Of a DNA stretch of 41,536 nt, positions 1 through 8,405 are shown one piece after another. The number at the start of each line of letters is the position of its first letter. Positions within the stretch are counted from its first letter, which is position 1. The stretch is from positions 1 through 41,536 of the forward strand of contig JAOPVZ010000072.1 of assembly GCA_025965935.1 (NCBI GenBank). The letters are read 5' to 3'. The translations under genes were made by a program, and so were the position numbers. A model generated the notes under the pieces. It was not told the DNA's origin. It saw nothing but the letters and a program-made list of their open reading frames with translations, and did no database searches. This DNA is from Frankiales bacterium (GTDB taxonomy: Bacteria > Actinomycetota > Actinomycetes > Mycobacteriales > SCTD01).

Positions 1-556
1 CGTCGCCCAGCGCGGCGCTGTACTCGGCCGGCTTCCAGACGACGGCGTTGCCGCAGAGCAGCGCCGGCACGAGGTACCAGGACGGCACGGCGACCGGGAA
101 GTTGCCCGCGGTGATGATGCCGGCGACGCCGACGGGGACCCGGAACGTGAACAGCTGCTTGTCGCGCATCTCGGACGGCACGGTCTGCCCGTAGAGCCGG
201 CGGCCCTCACCGAGGAAGAAGTCGCAGGTGTCGATGATCTCCTGCACCTCTCCCAGCGCCTCGGCGCGTGGCTTGCCGACCTCGCGGGTCACGAGGGCGG
301 CCAGCGGCTCCTTGTTGGCCTCGACCAGCCGGCCCACCTGGGCGATGACCCGACCCCGGACGGGGGCCGGCGTCTCGGCCCACGCGCGCTGGGCAGCCCG
401 GGCGACCCGGAAGGCCTCCACGACCTGCTCCACCGAGGCGAGCGAGACCTCGGCGACCACGTCGTCGAGGCGTGCCGGGTTGGTCGAGGTCAGCGTGCCG
501 GCGGCACCCGCGACCGGGGCACCTCCGACGAACGAGGAGATCACGGTGCTGGTCAT
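1..556 (-). CDS. Aldehyde dehydrogenase (probable L-piperidine-6-carboxylate / aminoadipate-semialdehyde dehydrogenase), C-terminus outside the window
   Basis: Minus-strand translation MTSTVISSFVGGAPVAGAAGTLTSTNPARLDDVV...VGVAGIITAGNFPVAVPSWYLVPALLCGNAVVWKPAE is ALDH family; ATGA overlap with the upstream lysine aminotransferase gene. Confidence 0.88.
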   Translation of the reverse strand, partial: MTSTVISSFVGGAPVAGAAGTLTSTNPARLDDVVAEVSLASVEQVVEAFRVARAAQRAWAETPAPVRGRVIAQVGRLVEANKEPLAALVTREVGKPRAEALGEVQEIIDTCDFFLGEGRRLYGQTVPSEMRDKQLFTFRVPVGVAGIITAGNFPVAVPSWYLVPALLCGNAVVWKPAEYSAALGD

Positions 557-1881
557 GCGGAGGGGAGCCTTTCGAGGACGCGGTGGAGGGCGGCGACACC
601 GGCGGCGAGGTCGTCCTCGCTGACTGTGAGTGCAGGGCGGAACCGGATGCTTCGCGTGCCGCAGCCGAGCAGGAGGACGCGTTCGTCCTCTCGCAGTGAC
701 GCCAGCACGGCGTCGCGGATCTCCTTGCTGGGCAAGGAGAACGCGCACATCAGACCACGTCCGCGCACCTCGGTCACCATCTCGAAGCGCTCGGTCAGGC
801 CACGGAGCAGTGTCATGAGCTGGGCACCGGCGACCGTCGCTCGATCGATGAGGTGCTGGGCCTCGACGACCTCGAGTACCCGGCGCGCCCGGACCATGTC
901 GACCAGCGAGCCGCCCCAGGTGGAGTTGATGCGGCTCGAGACGCGGAAGACGTTGTCCGGCACCTCGTCGACGCGGCCGCCGGCCATGATCCCGCACACC
1001 TGCGTCTTCTTGCCGAACGCCACGACGTCCGGTTGCACACCCAGCTGCTGGTAGGCCCAGGCGGTGCCGGTGAGGCCGCACCCGGTCTGCACCTCGTCCA
1101 GGACGAACAGCGTGTCGAACTCGCGGCACAGCGCCTGCATCGCCTGGAGGAAATGCGGCCGGAAGTGGTGGTCACCGCCCTCGCCCTGGATCGGCTCCAT
1201 GACGAAGCAGGCGATGTCGTGCGGGTGCGCCTCGAAGGCGGCCCGCGCGGCGGCCAGCGCGTCGGTCTCGCGCGCCACGACGTCGACCCCGTCGGACAGG
1301 TACGGCGCGGAGATCCGCGGCCAGTCGAACTTGGGGAACCGGTCGACCTTGACGGGGTCGGTGTTGGTCAGCGAGAGCGTGTAACCGCTGCGGCCGTGGA
1401 AGGCCTCGCGCAGGTGCAGCACCCGCGTCCCCAGCTCAGGTGACCGGCCGTGCGCCTCGTTCCAGCGGCTCTTCCAGTCGAAGGCCACCTTCAACGCGTT
1501 CTCCACGGCGAGTGCCCCGCCCTCGACGAAGAACAGGTGCGGCAGGGCCGGGTCGCCGAGCACCCGGGCGAAGGTGTCGACGAACCGCGCCATGGCGACG
1601 GTGTAGATGTCGGAGTTCGAGGGCTTGTTGCGCGCCGCCTCGAGCAGGTCGGCGGTGAAGACCGGGTCGTCGACGAGGTCGGGGTGGTTCATGCCGAGCG
1701 CGCTGGAGGCGAAGAAGGTGAACAGGTCGAGGTAGGCCGACCCGTCGCGGGCATCCACCAGCCGCGAGCCGCGGGACGCGGCCAGGTCGAGGACCAGGTC
1801 GAAGCCGTCCACGAGCAGGTGCTGCCCGAGCAACGCGTGCACGTCGGCGGCAGCCGGCGGGGCCGAGGCGATCGTCGTCAT
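553..1881 (-). CDS. lat: L-lysine 6-transaminase (class III aminotransferase)
   Basis: MTTIASAPPAAADVHALLGQHLLVDGFDLVLDL...FVMEPIQGEGGDHHFRP...LFVLDEVQTGCGLTGT...AFGKKTQVCGI; lysine-aminotransferase-like with PLP lysine motif. Confidence 0.9.
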   Translation of the reverse strand: MTTIASAPPAAADVHALLGQHLLVDGFDLVLDLAASRGSRLVDARDGSAYLDLFTFFASSALGMNHPDLVDDPVFTADLLEAARNKPSNSDIYTVAMARFVDTFARVLGDPALPHLFFVEGGALAVENALKVAFDWKSRWNEAHGRSPELGTRVLHLREAFHGRSGYTLSLTNTDPVKVDRFPKFDWPRISAPYLSDGVDVVARETDALAAARAAFEAHPHDIACFVMEPIQGEGGDHHFRPHFLQAMQALCREFDTLFVLDEVQTGCGLTGTAWAYQQLGVQPDVVAFGKKTQVCGIMAGGRVDEVPDNVFRVSSRINSTWGGSLVDMVRARRVLEVVEAQHLIDRATVAGAQLMTLLRGLTERFEMVTEVRGRGLMCAFSLPSKEIRDAVLASLREDERVLLLGCGTRSIRFRPALTVSEDDLAAGVAALHRVLERLPSA

Positions 1882-1958
1882 AGACCGCAGCCTAGGCGGA
1901 GATCCTCCTGCCTGCGAGGGCTCGGCCGGGCGATTCTCCACCGGCTAGCGTCGCGGAC

Positions 1959-3533
1959 GTGCCGACCACGCTGTACCGCCGGGGCCGGGTGCGCAGCCCC
2001 GCGGACCCGTTCGCCACCGCGCTGATGACCGACGGCCCCGAGATCGTGTGGGTCGGCCAAGAGGGTGCGGCGGCCGCCCTCAGCCCCGATCGCACCGTCG
2101 ACCTGGAGGACGCCTGGCTCGCACCGGCGTTCGTCGACGCCCACGTCCACGCGACCAGCACCGGGCTGGCGCTGACCGGCCTGGACCTCACCGGCACCAC
2201 CTCCCTGGCCCAGGCCCTGCGACTGCTGGCGGACCACTGCCGCCGCGTTCGCGGGGGAGTCGTGCTCGGGACCGGCTGGGACGAGACGCGGTGGCCGGAG
2301 CGCCGACCGCCGACGGCGGCAGAGCTCGACCGCGCGTCCTTCGGCGGTGTCGTGTACCTCAGCCGCACCGACGTCCACTCGGCAGTTGCCAGCAGCGCGC
2401 TGCTGGCAACGTGTCCCGAGGCCCGCGCCTTGCCGGGCTGGGCGGGGGACGGGCTGGTCCGGCAGCAGGCGCACCACCTGGTACGGCGATCGGCACAGGA
2501 GTCCGTCACGCCGACGCAGCGCCGGGCCGCCCAGCGTGCCGCGCTCGACCGGGCCGCCGCGCTCGGGATCGCCTGCGTCCACGAGTGCGGCGGACCGGAC
2601 ATCAGCGGCGAGGACGACTTCACCGCGCTGCTGGCCCTCGAGCACACCGTCGAGCGGATCGGCTACTGGGGCGAGCTGGGCGCCGTGGACAAGGCGCGCG
2701 CACTCGGTGCCGTCGGACCCGGCGGCGACCTGTTCGTCGACGGGGCGCTCGGCAGCCGCACGGCTTGCCTGCACGAGGACTACCTCGACGGCGAGGGACG
2801 CGGCCACGCCTACCTCGACGCGGACCAGGTGCGCGACCACGTGGTCGCCTGCACCCGGGCCGCGCTCCAGGCCGGCTTCCACGCGATCGGCGACGAGGCC
2901 CTCGACCGGGTCGTCCGCGGGCTCCGGGCAGCAGCGGACGTCGTCGGCCCGGCCGAGGTGCGGGCCGCCCGCCACCGCGTCGAGCACGCCGAGATGCTCT
3001 CCGCCGACCAGCTGGCGGTCCTGGCCGACCTCGGTGTCGTAGCCAGCGTGCAGCCCGTCTTCGACGCTCGCTGGGGCGGCCCGGACGGCATGTACGCCCA
3101 ACGGCTGGGGTGGGAGCGGGCGCGGGCGATGAACCCGTTCGCAGCGATGGCCGCCGCAGGAGTGGCGCTGGCGCTCGGCTCGGACAGCCCGGTCACGTCC
3201 CTCGACCCGTGGGGGACGGTGCGGGCAGCCGTCCGGCACCGCACACCCGGCTCCGGGCTGTCGGCTCGGGCGGCCTTCAGCGCCCACACCCGGGGGGGCT
3301 GGCGCGCCGCGCGCCGCGACGCCGAGGGCGAGCTGGTTCCCGGTTCGCCGGCCACCTTCGCCGTCTGGGAGGTGCCGCACGAGCTGGTGGTCCAGGCGCC
3401 TGCGGACGCGGTCGCAGGCTGGTCCACCGACGCGCGCTCCGGCGTCTCCGGCCTGCCGGACCTCGACGCGCCCGACCCGGTCTGCCGGCTGACGGTCGTC
3501 GCCGGTCGCGAGGCCACGACCAGCGGCGGATGA
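1959..3533 (+). CDS. Amidohydrolase family protein (YtcJ-like, amidohydrolase 3)
   Basis: APAFVDAHVHATSTGL, FHAIGDEALDRV, RHRVEHAEM, LALGSDSPVTSLDPWGTVRAAV motifs. Confidence 0.85.
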   Translation: MPTTLYRRGRVRSPADPFATALMTDGPEIVWVGQEGAAAALSPDRTVDLEDAWLAPAFVDAHVHATSTGLALTGLDLTGTTSLAQALRLLADHCRRVRGGVVLGTGWDETRWPERRPPTAAELDRASFGGVVYLSRTDVHSAVASSALLATCPEARALPGWAGDGLVRQQAHHLVRRSAQESVTPTQRRAAQRAALDRAAALGIACVHECGGPDISGEDDFTALLALEHTVERIGYWGELGAVDKARALGAVGPGGDLFVDGALGSRTACLHEDYLDGEGRGHAYLDADQVRDHVVACTRAALQAGFHAIGDEALDRVVRGLRAAADVVGPAEVRAARHRVEHAEMLSADQLAVLADLGVVASVQPVFDARWGGPDGMYAQRLGWERARAMNPFAAMAAAGVALALGSDSPVTSLDPWGTVRAAVRHRTPGSGLSARAAFSAHTRGGWRAARRDAEGELVPGSPATFAVWEVPHELVVQAPADAVAGWSTDARSGVSGLPDLDAPDPVCRLTVVAGREATTSGG

Positions 3534-3577
3534 CCGGCCGACAAGGGGGTCGTCTAGGGCCGAATGGAGCAATCGGA

Positions 3578-3594
3578 GGTCACGTCACGTGACC
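3578..3594. promoter_or_regulatory. Perfect inverted repeat GGTCACGT-C-ACGTGACC (candidate operator)
   Basis: Read directly; intergenic upstream of lnt. Confidence 0.5.
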
Positions 3595-3622
3595 GGATGG
3601 TCGCGTTCGGCAGGACGCGCCG

Positions 3623-3643
3623 CAAGGTGTTGACAACACCTTG
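3623..3643. promoter_or_regulatory. Perfect palindrome CAAGGTGTT-GAC-AACACCTTG overlapping a TTGACA -35 hexamer (candidate operator/promoter)
   Basis: 9-bp perfect arms; TTGACA at 3630-3635, possible -10 near 3653-3660. Confidence 0.55.
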
Positions 3644-3976
3644 GGACCCGTCGGTATCTTCGCCCCGCTAGTCAGGGGCAACCCGCTCACGCCCGGTCGT
3701 CCTGAGGCTCCAGCTGCGGACCCGCAAGCCCGGATGTCCAGCCGTAGCAGGGGATTCGGGGCTCCGGAGGTCTCTGGGGGACGGTGGCGGGTCCAGGGGG
3801 GTTTCACCAGCACCGCGAACGACCCGGGCACAGGCTCGGTGGGCCAGTAGACAACAGCACGAAGGCGCGCTCCACGCGTCGGCGGGTTGGTCCGAAGGCC
3901 CACCGAGCCTTCGCTCGTTCGGGCGCCCCCAGCCGGCCTCAGGTCTCGCGCCGCGCGTCTCACTAGTGTCTGAGCA

Positions 3977-5422
3977 GTGAAGGCCCGCCTCGTCGTCCCC
4001 ACGGTCTTCGCGGCCGTGTCGGGGCTCCTGCTCAACCTGGCCTTCCCGCCCCACGACCTGTGGTGGTTGGCTCCAGTGGCCGTGGGTCTGCTGACCAACA
4101 CCCTGCGCGGCCGGACCCTGAGGCAGGGCGCGCTGCTCGGCTGGGTGCACGGCCTGGTGTTCTTCGGCGTGATGCTCGTCTGGACGGGCACGATCGCCGG
4201 CTCGCTGGCCTGGTTCGCGCTGACCCTGCTCGAGTCGCTGTTCACGCTGCTGCTGGGCATCGCTCTCACCGCAGTCCTGCGACTTCCGGCGTGGCCGCTG
4301 TGGGCCGCGACCGTGTGGGTCGGGGAAGAGGCGCTGCGCGACCGGCTGCCGTTCGGCGGGTTCCCGTGGGGGCGACTGGCGTTCAGCCAGGGCCACACCC
4401 CGCTCACGCCGCTGGCATCCTGGGGAGGTGCTCCGCTGGTGACCCTCGGGGTGGCAGCGCTGGGAGCGCTCCTGGTTCGCAGCCCGGGTCGGGCAGTGCT
4501 GCTCGGGCCGGCCCTGGTGGTGCTGGCGGTCGCTACCCCGGTCCCCACGGGTGGACAGCCGCTCTCGGTGGGCGTCGTCCAGGGCAACGTGCCGCGGGTC
4601 GGACTGGAGCGCGACGACCAGGTCTCGCAGGTCCTCGCCAACCACGTGCAGGCGACCCACCAGCTCGCCGCCGACGTCCGGGCTGGTCGGATGCCCGCCC
4701 CGCAGGTCGTCATCTGGCCGGAGAACGCCAGCGACGTTGACCCGTACACCGACGTGCAGGCCAGGGCCGACATCCAGGCCGCGGTCGATGACGTGGGCGT
4801 GCCGGTGCTGGTCGGTGCCGTGACCGACGGCCCCGGGCGGTTCGTGAGCAACCGCGGCATCGTGTGGAACCCCGTCACGGGCGCCGGGGCGTCGTACGTG
4901 AAGCGGCACCCGGTCCCCTTCGGGGAGTACATCCCGTACCGGTCCTTGATCCGCAAGGTGACCAGCAAGGTCGATCTCGTGCCGAACGACTTCGCACGCG
5001 GAACCCGGCCGGGCGTGCTGCAGCTGGGTCCGGTGCGGCTGGCCGACGTCATCTGCTTCGAGGTGGCCTACGACGGGGTGGTGCGTGACGCCGTGCGCGG
5101 AGGCGGCAGGCTGTTGGTCGTGCAGACCAACAACGCGACCTTCGGTCGCAGCGGCGAGACCTCCCAGCAGCTCGCCATGAGCCGCCTCCGGGCCGTGGAG
5201 CTGGGCCGCTCGGTCATCGTCGCGGCGACCAGCGGGGAGTCCGCCGTGATCGCTCCCGACGGAACGCTGCTCCACCACAGCAAGCTGTTCACACGCGACA
5301 TCACCGTGCAGCGGGTCCCGCTCCGGTCAGGTACCACCGTCGCTTCGCGCCTCGGCGCGTGGCCCGAGCTCGTCCTGGCACTGGTGGCCCTGGGCGCGGT
5401 GGTCACCGGGGTACGGCGATGA
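3977..5422 (+). CDS. lnt: Apolipoprotein N-acyltransferase
   Basis: Multi-TM N-terminus then nitrilase domain: VVIWPENASDVDPY, YVKRHPVPFGEYIPYRSLIRK, ADVICFEVAYDGVVRD, TNNATFGRSGETSQQLAMSRLRAVELGRSVIVAATSGESAVI. Confidence 0.95.
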   Translation: MKARLVVPTVFAAVSGLLLNLAFPPHDLWWLAPVAVGLLTNTLRGRTLRQGALLGWVHGLVFFGVMLVWTGTIAGSLAWFALTLLESLFTLLLGIALTAVLRLPAWPLWAATVWVGEEALRDRLPFGGFPWGRLAFSQGHTPLTPLASWGGAPLVTLGVAALGALLVRSPGRAVLLGPALVVLAVATPVPTGGQPLSVGVVQGNVPRVGLERDDQVSQVLANHVQATHQLAADVRAGRMPAPQVVIWPENASDVDPYTDVQARADIQAAVDDVGVPVLVGAVTDGPGRFVSNRGIVWNPVTGAGASYVKRHPVPFGEYIPYRSLIRKVTSKVDLVPNDFARGTRPGVLQLGPVRLADVICFEVAYDGVVRDAVRGGGRLLVVQTNNATFGRSGETSQQLAMSRLRAVELGRSVIVAATSGESAVIAPDGTLLHHSKLFTRDITVQRVPLRSGTTVASRLGAWPELVLALVALGAVVTGVRR

Positions 5423-6174
5423 GCGTCGGATCCGTCTTGGTGATCGTCCCCACGTACAACGAGATCGAGAACCTCGAGCTCATCGCCGGCCGGCTGCACG
5501 CCGCCGTTCCGGCCGCGAACCTGCTCGTCGTCGACGACAACAGCCCGGACGGCACCGGCCGGCTCGCCGACGAGCTGGCGGTCGCGCACGACTGGGTGCA
5601 CGTGCTGCACCGCACCGACAAGCAAGGGCTCGGGGCTGCCTACGTCGCCGGCTTCGGCTGGGCGCGGGAGCACGACTACGACGTGGTCGTCGAGATGGAC
5701 GCCGACGGGTCGCATGCCCCTGAGCAGCTGCCGCGGCTGCTGGCCGCACTCGAGAACGCGGACCTGGTCCTGGGCAGCCGGTGGGTCGATGGCGGTGAGG
5801 TCGTCAACTGGCCGAGGTCGCGTGAGCTCCTCAGCCGCGGCGGCAACCTCTGGACGCGACTGGCGCTCGGGCTGCCCCTGAAGGACGCTACCGGCGGGTA
5901 CCGGGCCTACCGCCGCACGGTGCTCGACGAGGTGCTGTCCCATGACGTCGCCAGCCAGGGCTACTGCTTCCAGGTCGACCTCGCCTGGCAGATCTGGCAG
6001 GGCGGTCACCGGGTCGTCGAGGTCCCGATCACCTTCGTCGAGCGGGAGCGTGGCGAGTCGAAGATGAGCCGCGCCATCGTCGTCGAGGCGCTGTGGCGCG
6101 TCACGATGTGGGGGATCACCAGCCGCCGCTCCCGCAAGCGGCTGCCCGCGCAGCAGCCGAGGCAGGTGAGCTGA
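5419..6174 (+). CDS. ppm1: Polyprenol monophosphomannose synthase (GT2)
   Basis: MSVGSVLVIVPTYNEIENLELIAGRL...LLVVDDNSPDGTGRLADEL...VVEMDADGSHAPEQLPRLL...GSRWVDGGEVVNWPRSRELLSRGGN; ATG overlaps the lnt stop. Confidence 0.93.
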   Translation: MSVGSVLVIVPTYNEIENLELIAGRLHAAVPAANLLVVDDNSPDGTGRLADELAVAHDWVHVLHRTDKQGLGAAYVAGFGWAREHDYDVVVEMDADGSHAPEQLPRLLAALENADLVLGSRWVDGGEVVNWPRSRELLSRGGNLWTRLALGLPLKDATGGYRAYRRTVLDEVLSHDVASQGYCFQVDLAWQIWQGGHRVVEVPITFVERERGESKMSRAIVVEALWRVTMWGITSRRSRKRLPAQQPRQVS

Positions 6175-6627
6175 GTGCCGTTGCTGCTCCTGCTGCTGTT
6201 CGTCGTCGTCCCGATCGTCGAGATCTACGTCATCGTGCAGGTCGGCGAGGCGATCGGCGTGCTCCCGACCATCGCGCTGCTCGTGGCGGACGCGGTGCTC
6301 GGCACCTGGCTGTTCCGCCGGGAGGGACGCCGGGCGTGGCAGGCGCTTCAGCAGGCGATCGGCGAGCGTCGGGTCCCGACGAAGGAGGTCACCGACGGCG
6401 CGCTGGTCGTCATCGGCGGGGCACTGATGCTGGCGCCCGGGTTCGTCACGGACGCGGTCGGACTGCTCTGCGTGCTGCCACCGAGCCGCGCGGTGCTGCG
6501 GCGGATCCTGTCAGGGTGGATCGGACGCCGGCTGCTTGGGTCGTCGCCGCCGGGTCGCCGTCGCCCGCGCCGTCCGGGAGACGGTGACGACGGTGACGTG
6601 GTCGAGGGAGAGATCGTCGACGAGTAG
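6175..6627 (+). CDS. fxsA: FxsA family membrane protein
   Basis: PLLLLLLFVVVPIVEIYVIVQVGEAIGVLPTIALLVADAVLGTWLFRREG...APGFVTDAVGLLCVLPPSR. Confidence 0.88.
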   Translation: MPLLLLLLFVVVPIVEIYVIVQVGEAIGVLPTIALLVADAVLGTWLFRREGRRAWQALQQAIGERRVPTKEVTDGALVVIGGALMLAPGFVTDAVGLLCVLPPSRAVLRRILSGWIGRRLLGSSPPGRRRPRRPGDGDDGDVVEGEIVDE

Positions 6628-6659
6628 CTGACGGGGTCAGCCCCAGGTCGGCGCGAGCG

Positions 6660-7061
6660 TCAGGCGCTCTTGCGGCGCGTCTTGCCCCGCTCTGCGGCCT
6701 GCTGGGCCTTGAGCTGCGCCTTCACGGCGCCTTGCTGCTGGTGCAGCGCCTCGAGCCGCTCGGCCAGGACCTCTTCCAGCTCGGCGATGGTGCGCCGCTC
6801 CAGGAGCATGTCCCAGTGGGTCCGGGCAGGCTTCACGGCCTTCGCCTCGGGCTGCTCGACGTCACGGCGCAGCGCCTCCGCACCGCAGACGCGGCACTCC
6901 CAGGTCGGCGGGATGTCGGCCTCAGCGGCGAACGGCACGGTCGTCTGGTGGCCGGACGCGCAGTCGTACGCGGTCAGCGCACGCGGCGCGAACTCGGTGT
7001 GGCGGTCGCTCTCGTAGCTCACCGAGCCGAGGCGACTGCCTCGCAGCACACGGTCACTCAT
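6660..7061 (-). CDS. rbpA: RNA polymerase-binding protein RbpA
   Basis: MSDRVLRGSRLGSVSYESDRHTEFAPRALTAYDCASGHQTTVPFAAEADIPPTWECRVCGAEA...KPARTHWDMLLERRTIAELEEVLAERLE. Confidence 0.96.
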   Translation of the reverse strand: MSDRVLRGSRLGSVSYESDRHTEFAPRALTAYDCASGHQTTVPFAAEADIPPTWECRVCGAEALRRDVEQPEAKAVKPARTHWDMLLERRTIAELEEVLAERLEALHQQQGAVKAQLKAQQAAERGKTRRKSA

Positions 7062-7124
7062 GAGGGCCTCCGAAACCACAGAACGTTCTTCGGCACATGA
7101 GTGCCAAGAGTCTTCACCGTCCCT

Positions 7125-7150
7125 AACGGACGGACACGAAGAAGGATTCC
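7125..7150 (-). promoter_or_regulatory. Sigma-R/SigH-type promoter GGAAT-N18-GTT upstream of rbpA
   Basis: Minus strand reads GGAAT CCTTCTTCGTGTCCGTCC GTT; the spacer is exactly 18 nt and lies ~64 nt upstream of the rbpA start. Confidence 0.8.
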
Positions 7151-7303
7151 CCCGCGGACGCCGAACCACTCGTGGCGCCTCCCGGCGTGCCGCCTTGACA
7201 GGCGGGCCGCGAAGCAGGGCGGAAAGCTCAGGTTACCGGGGGGCCGTGCCGACCTCATAGGCAACGCACACCCCTTCCAGCACGGCTGTCACAGGAGGAA
7301 CAC

Positions 7304-8302
7304 GTGTCACAGGCGAGCGCCAGGCGCCCGCACGTCGGAGTCCGGGCGCTGCTCGTCCTGCTCAGCTGCCTGGGTCTCGCGGGTACGAGCCTGGCTGCCG
7401 CGCACGGGGGAGCGGCCGCACCCGACCCCGCGGCAGCGGTCGTCGCGGCCGCGAGGACGCACCTCGGCGACACCTACACCTGGGGCGCCACGGGCCCCGA
7501 CACCTTCGACTGCTCCGGGCTGACCGACACGGTGTGGACGCAGGCTGGCGGGATCCGCCGGATGCCGCGAACCTCGGCACAGCAGCAGGCCTGGGCGGTG
7601 CCGATCCCGGCCGAGCAGGCCCTGACCGGCGACCTGGTGTTCTTCGGCGACCCGGTGACCCACGTCGGTCTCGTGACCGGACGGGTGCACGGCGCCCTCC
7701 AGATGGTCGACGCCTCGGCCTCGCGCAAGGGCGTCGTCGAGCGCGCGGTCTGGTTCACCGGCACCGTGCGCTTCGGCCGGGTCCCGCGCACCGGGATGCC
7801 CGCCGTCCGCCCCTGGACGCCACCCGCCCTTCCGGTCCCGCCGGCTGCCAAGCCTGCCCCGACGCCTGCGCCGACGCCCGCCCCCACGGCCCTTCCGCTG
7901 GTCTCACCGCGCGAGCCCGCCCTGCGCGGGAAGCAGCCGCTCGCGGGGCTGCCGAGCCGGCCGGCGCCCAGCACCGCCACCATGCAGCGCTTCGTCGCTC
8001 TGGCCCGCCAGCAGGTCGGCGTCACGACCTGGACCGACACCGCGCTCGTGACCGCCCTGTGGCAGCGCGCCGGGGGAGCCGGCTCGCCCGACAGCCGGCC
8101 CGCGATCCACAACCGCACCCACCGGGTGCTGGTTCGCAACGCCGAGGTGGGCGACCTGGTCGTCTACGCCGCCCCGGACGACCACGTGGGCATCTACGTC
8201 GGCGCCGGCTGGATGATCGACGCCTCACGGTCCCTGGGACATGTGGTCCTTCGTCCCGTCTGGGCCGGTTCCGGCGTACAGATCGTGCGTTGGAACAAGT
8301 GA
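7304..8302 (+). CDS. Secreted NlpC/P60 family protein with a second degenerate NlpC/P60-like domain
   Basis: Signal-like N-terminus; TYTWGATGPDTFDCSGLTDTVWTQAGG...LTGDLVFFGDPVTHVGLVTG; second copy ARQQVGVTTWTDTALVTALWQRAGG...VGDLVVYAAPDDHVGIYVGAGWMIDA. Confidence 0.88.
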   Translation: MSQASARRPHVGVRALLVLLSCLGLAGTSLAAAHGGAAAPDPAAAVVAAARTHLGDTYTWGATGPDTFDCSGLTDTVWTQAGGIRRMPRTSAQQQAWAVPIPAEQALTGDLVFFGDPVTHVGLVTGRVHGALQMVDASASRKGVVERAVWFTGTVRFGRVPRTGMPAVRPWTPPALPVPPAAKPAPTPAPTPAPTALPLVSPREPALRGKQPLAGLPSRPAPSTATMQRFVALARQQVGVTTWTDTALVTALWQRAGGAGSPDSRPAIHNRTHRVLVRNAEVGDLVVYAAPDDHVGIYVGAGWMIDASRSLGHVVLRPVWAGSGVQIVRWNK

Positions 8303-8405
8303 TCTACGGGATTCGCCCCACTCTGACAACAGGCTGACGCTAGAGTCCTCCGACCGTCGGCACGCCGTCATCGGCACGCCGCCACCCGGTACCGAGGAGT
8401 CCCAC

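Noticed and set aside
3580-5278. Long minus-strand ORFs (490 and 536 aa) opposite lnt
   Set aside because: Shadow ORFs of lnt; no plausible domain.
5068-6009. 313-aa minus-strand ORF opposite lnt/ppm1
   Set aside because: Antisense shadow of two strongly recognised genes.
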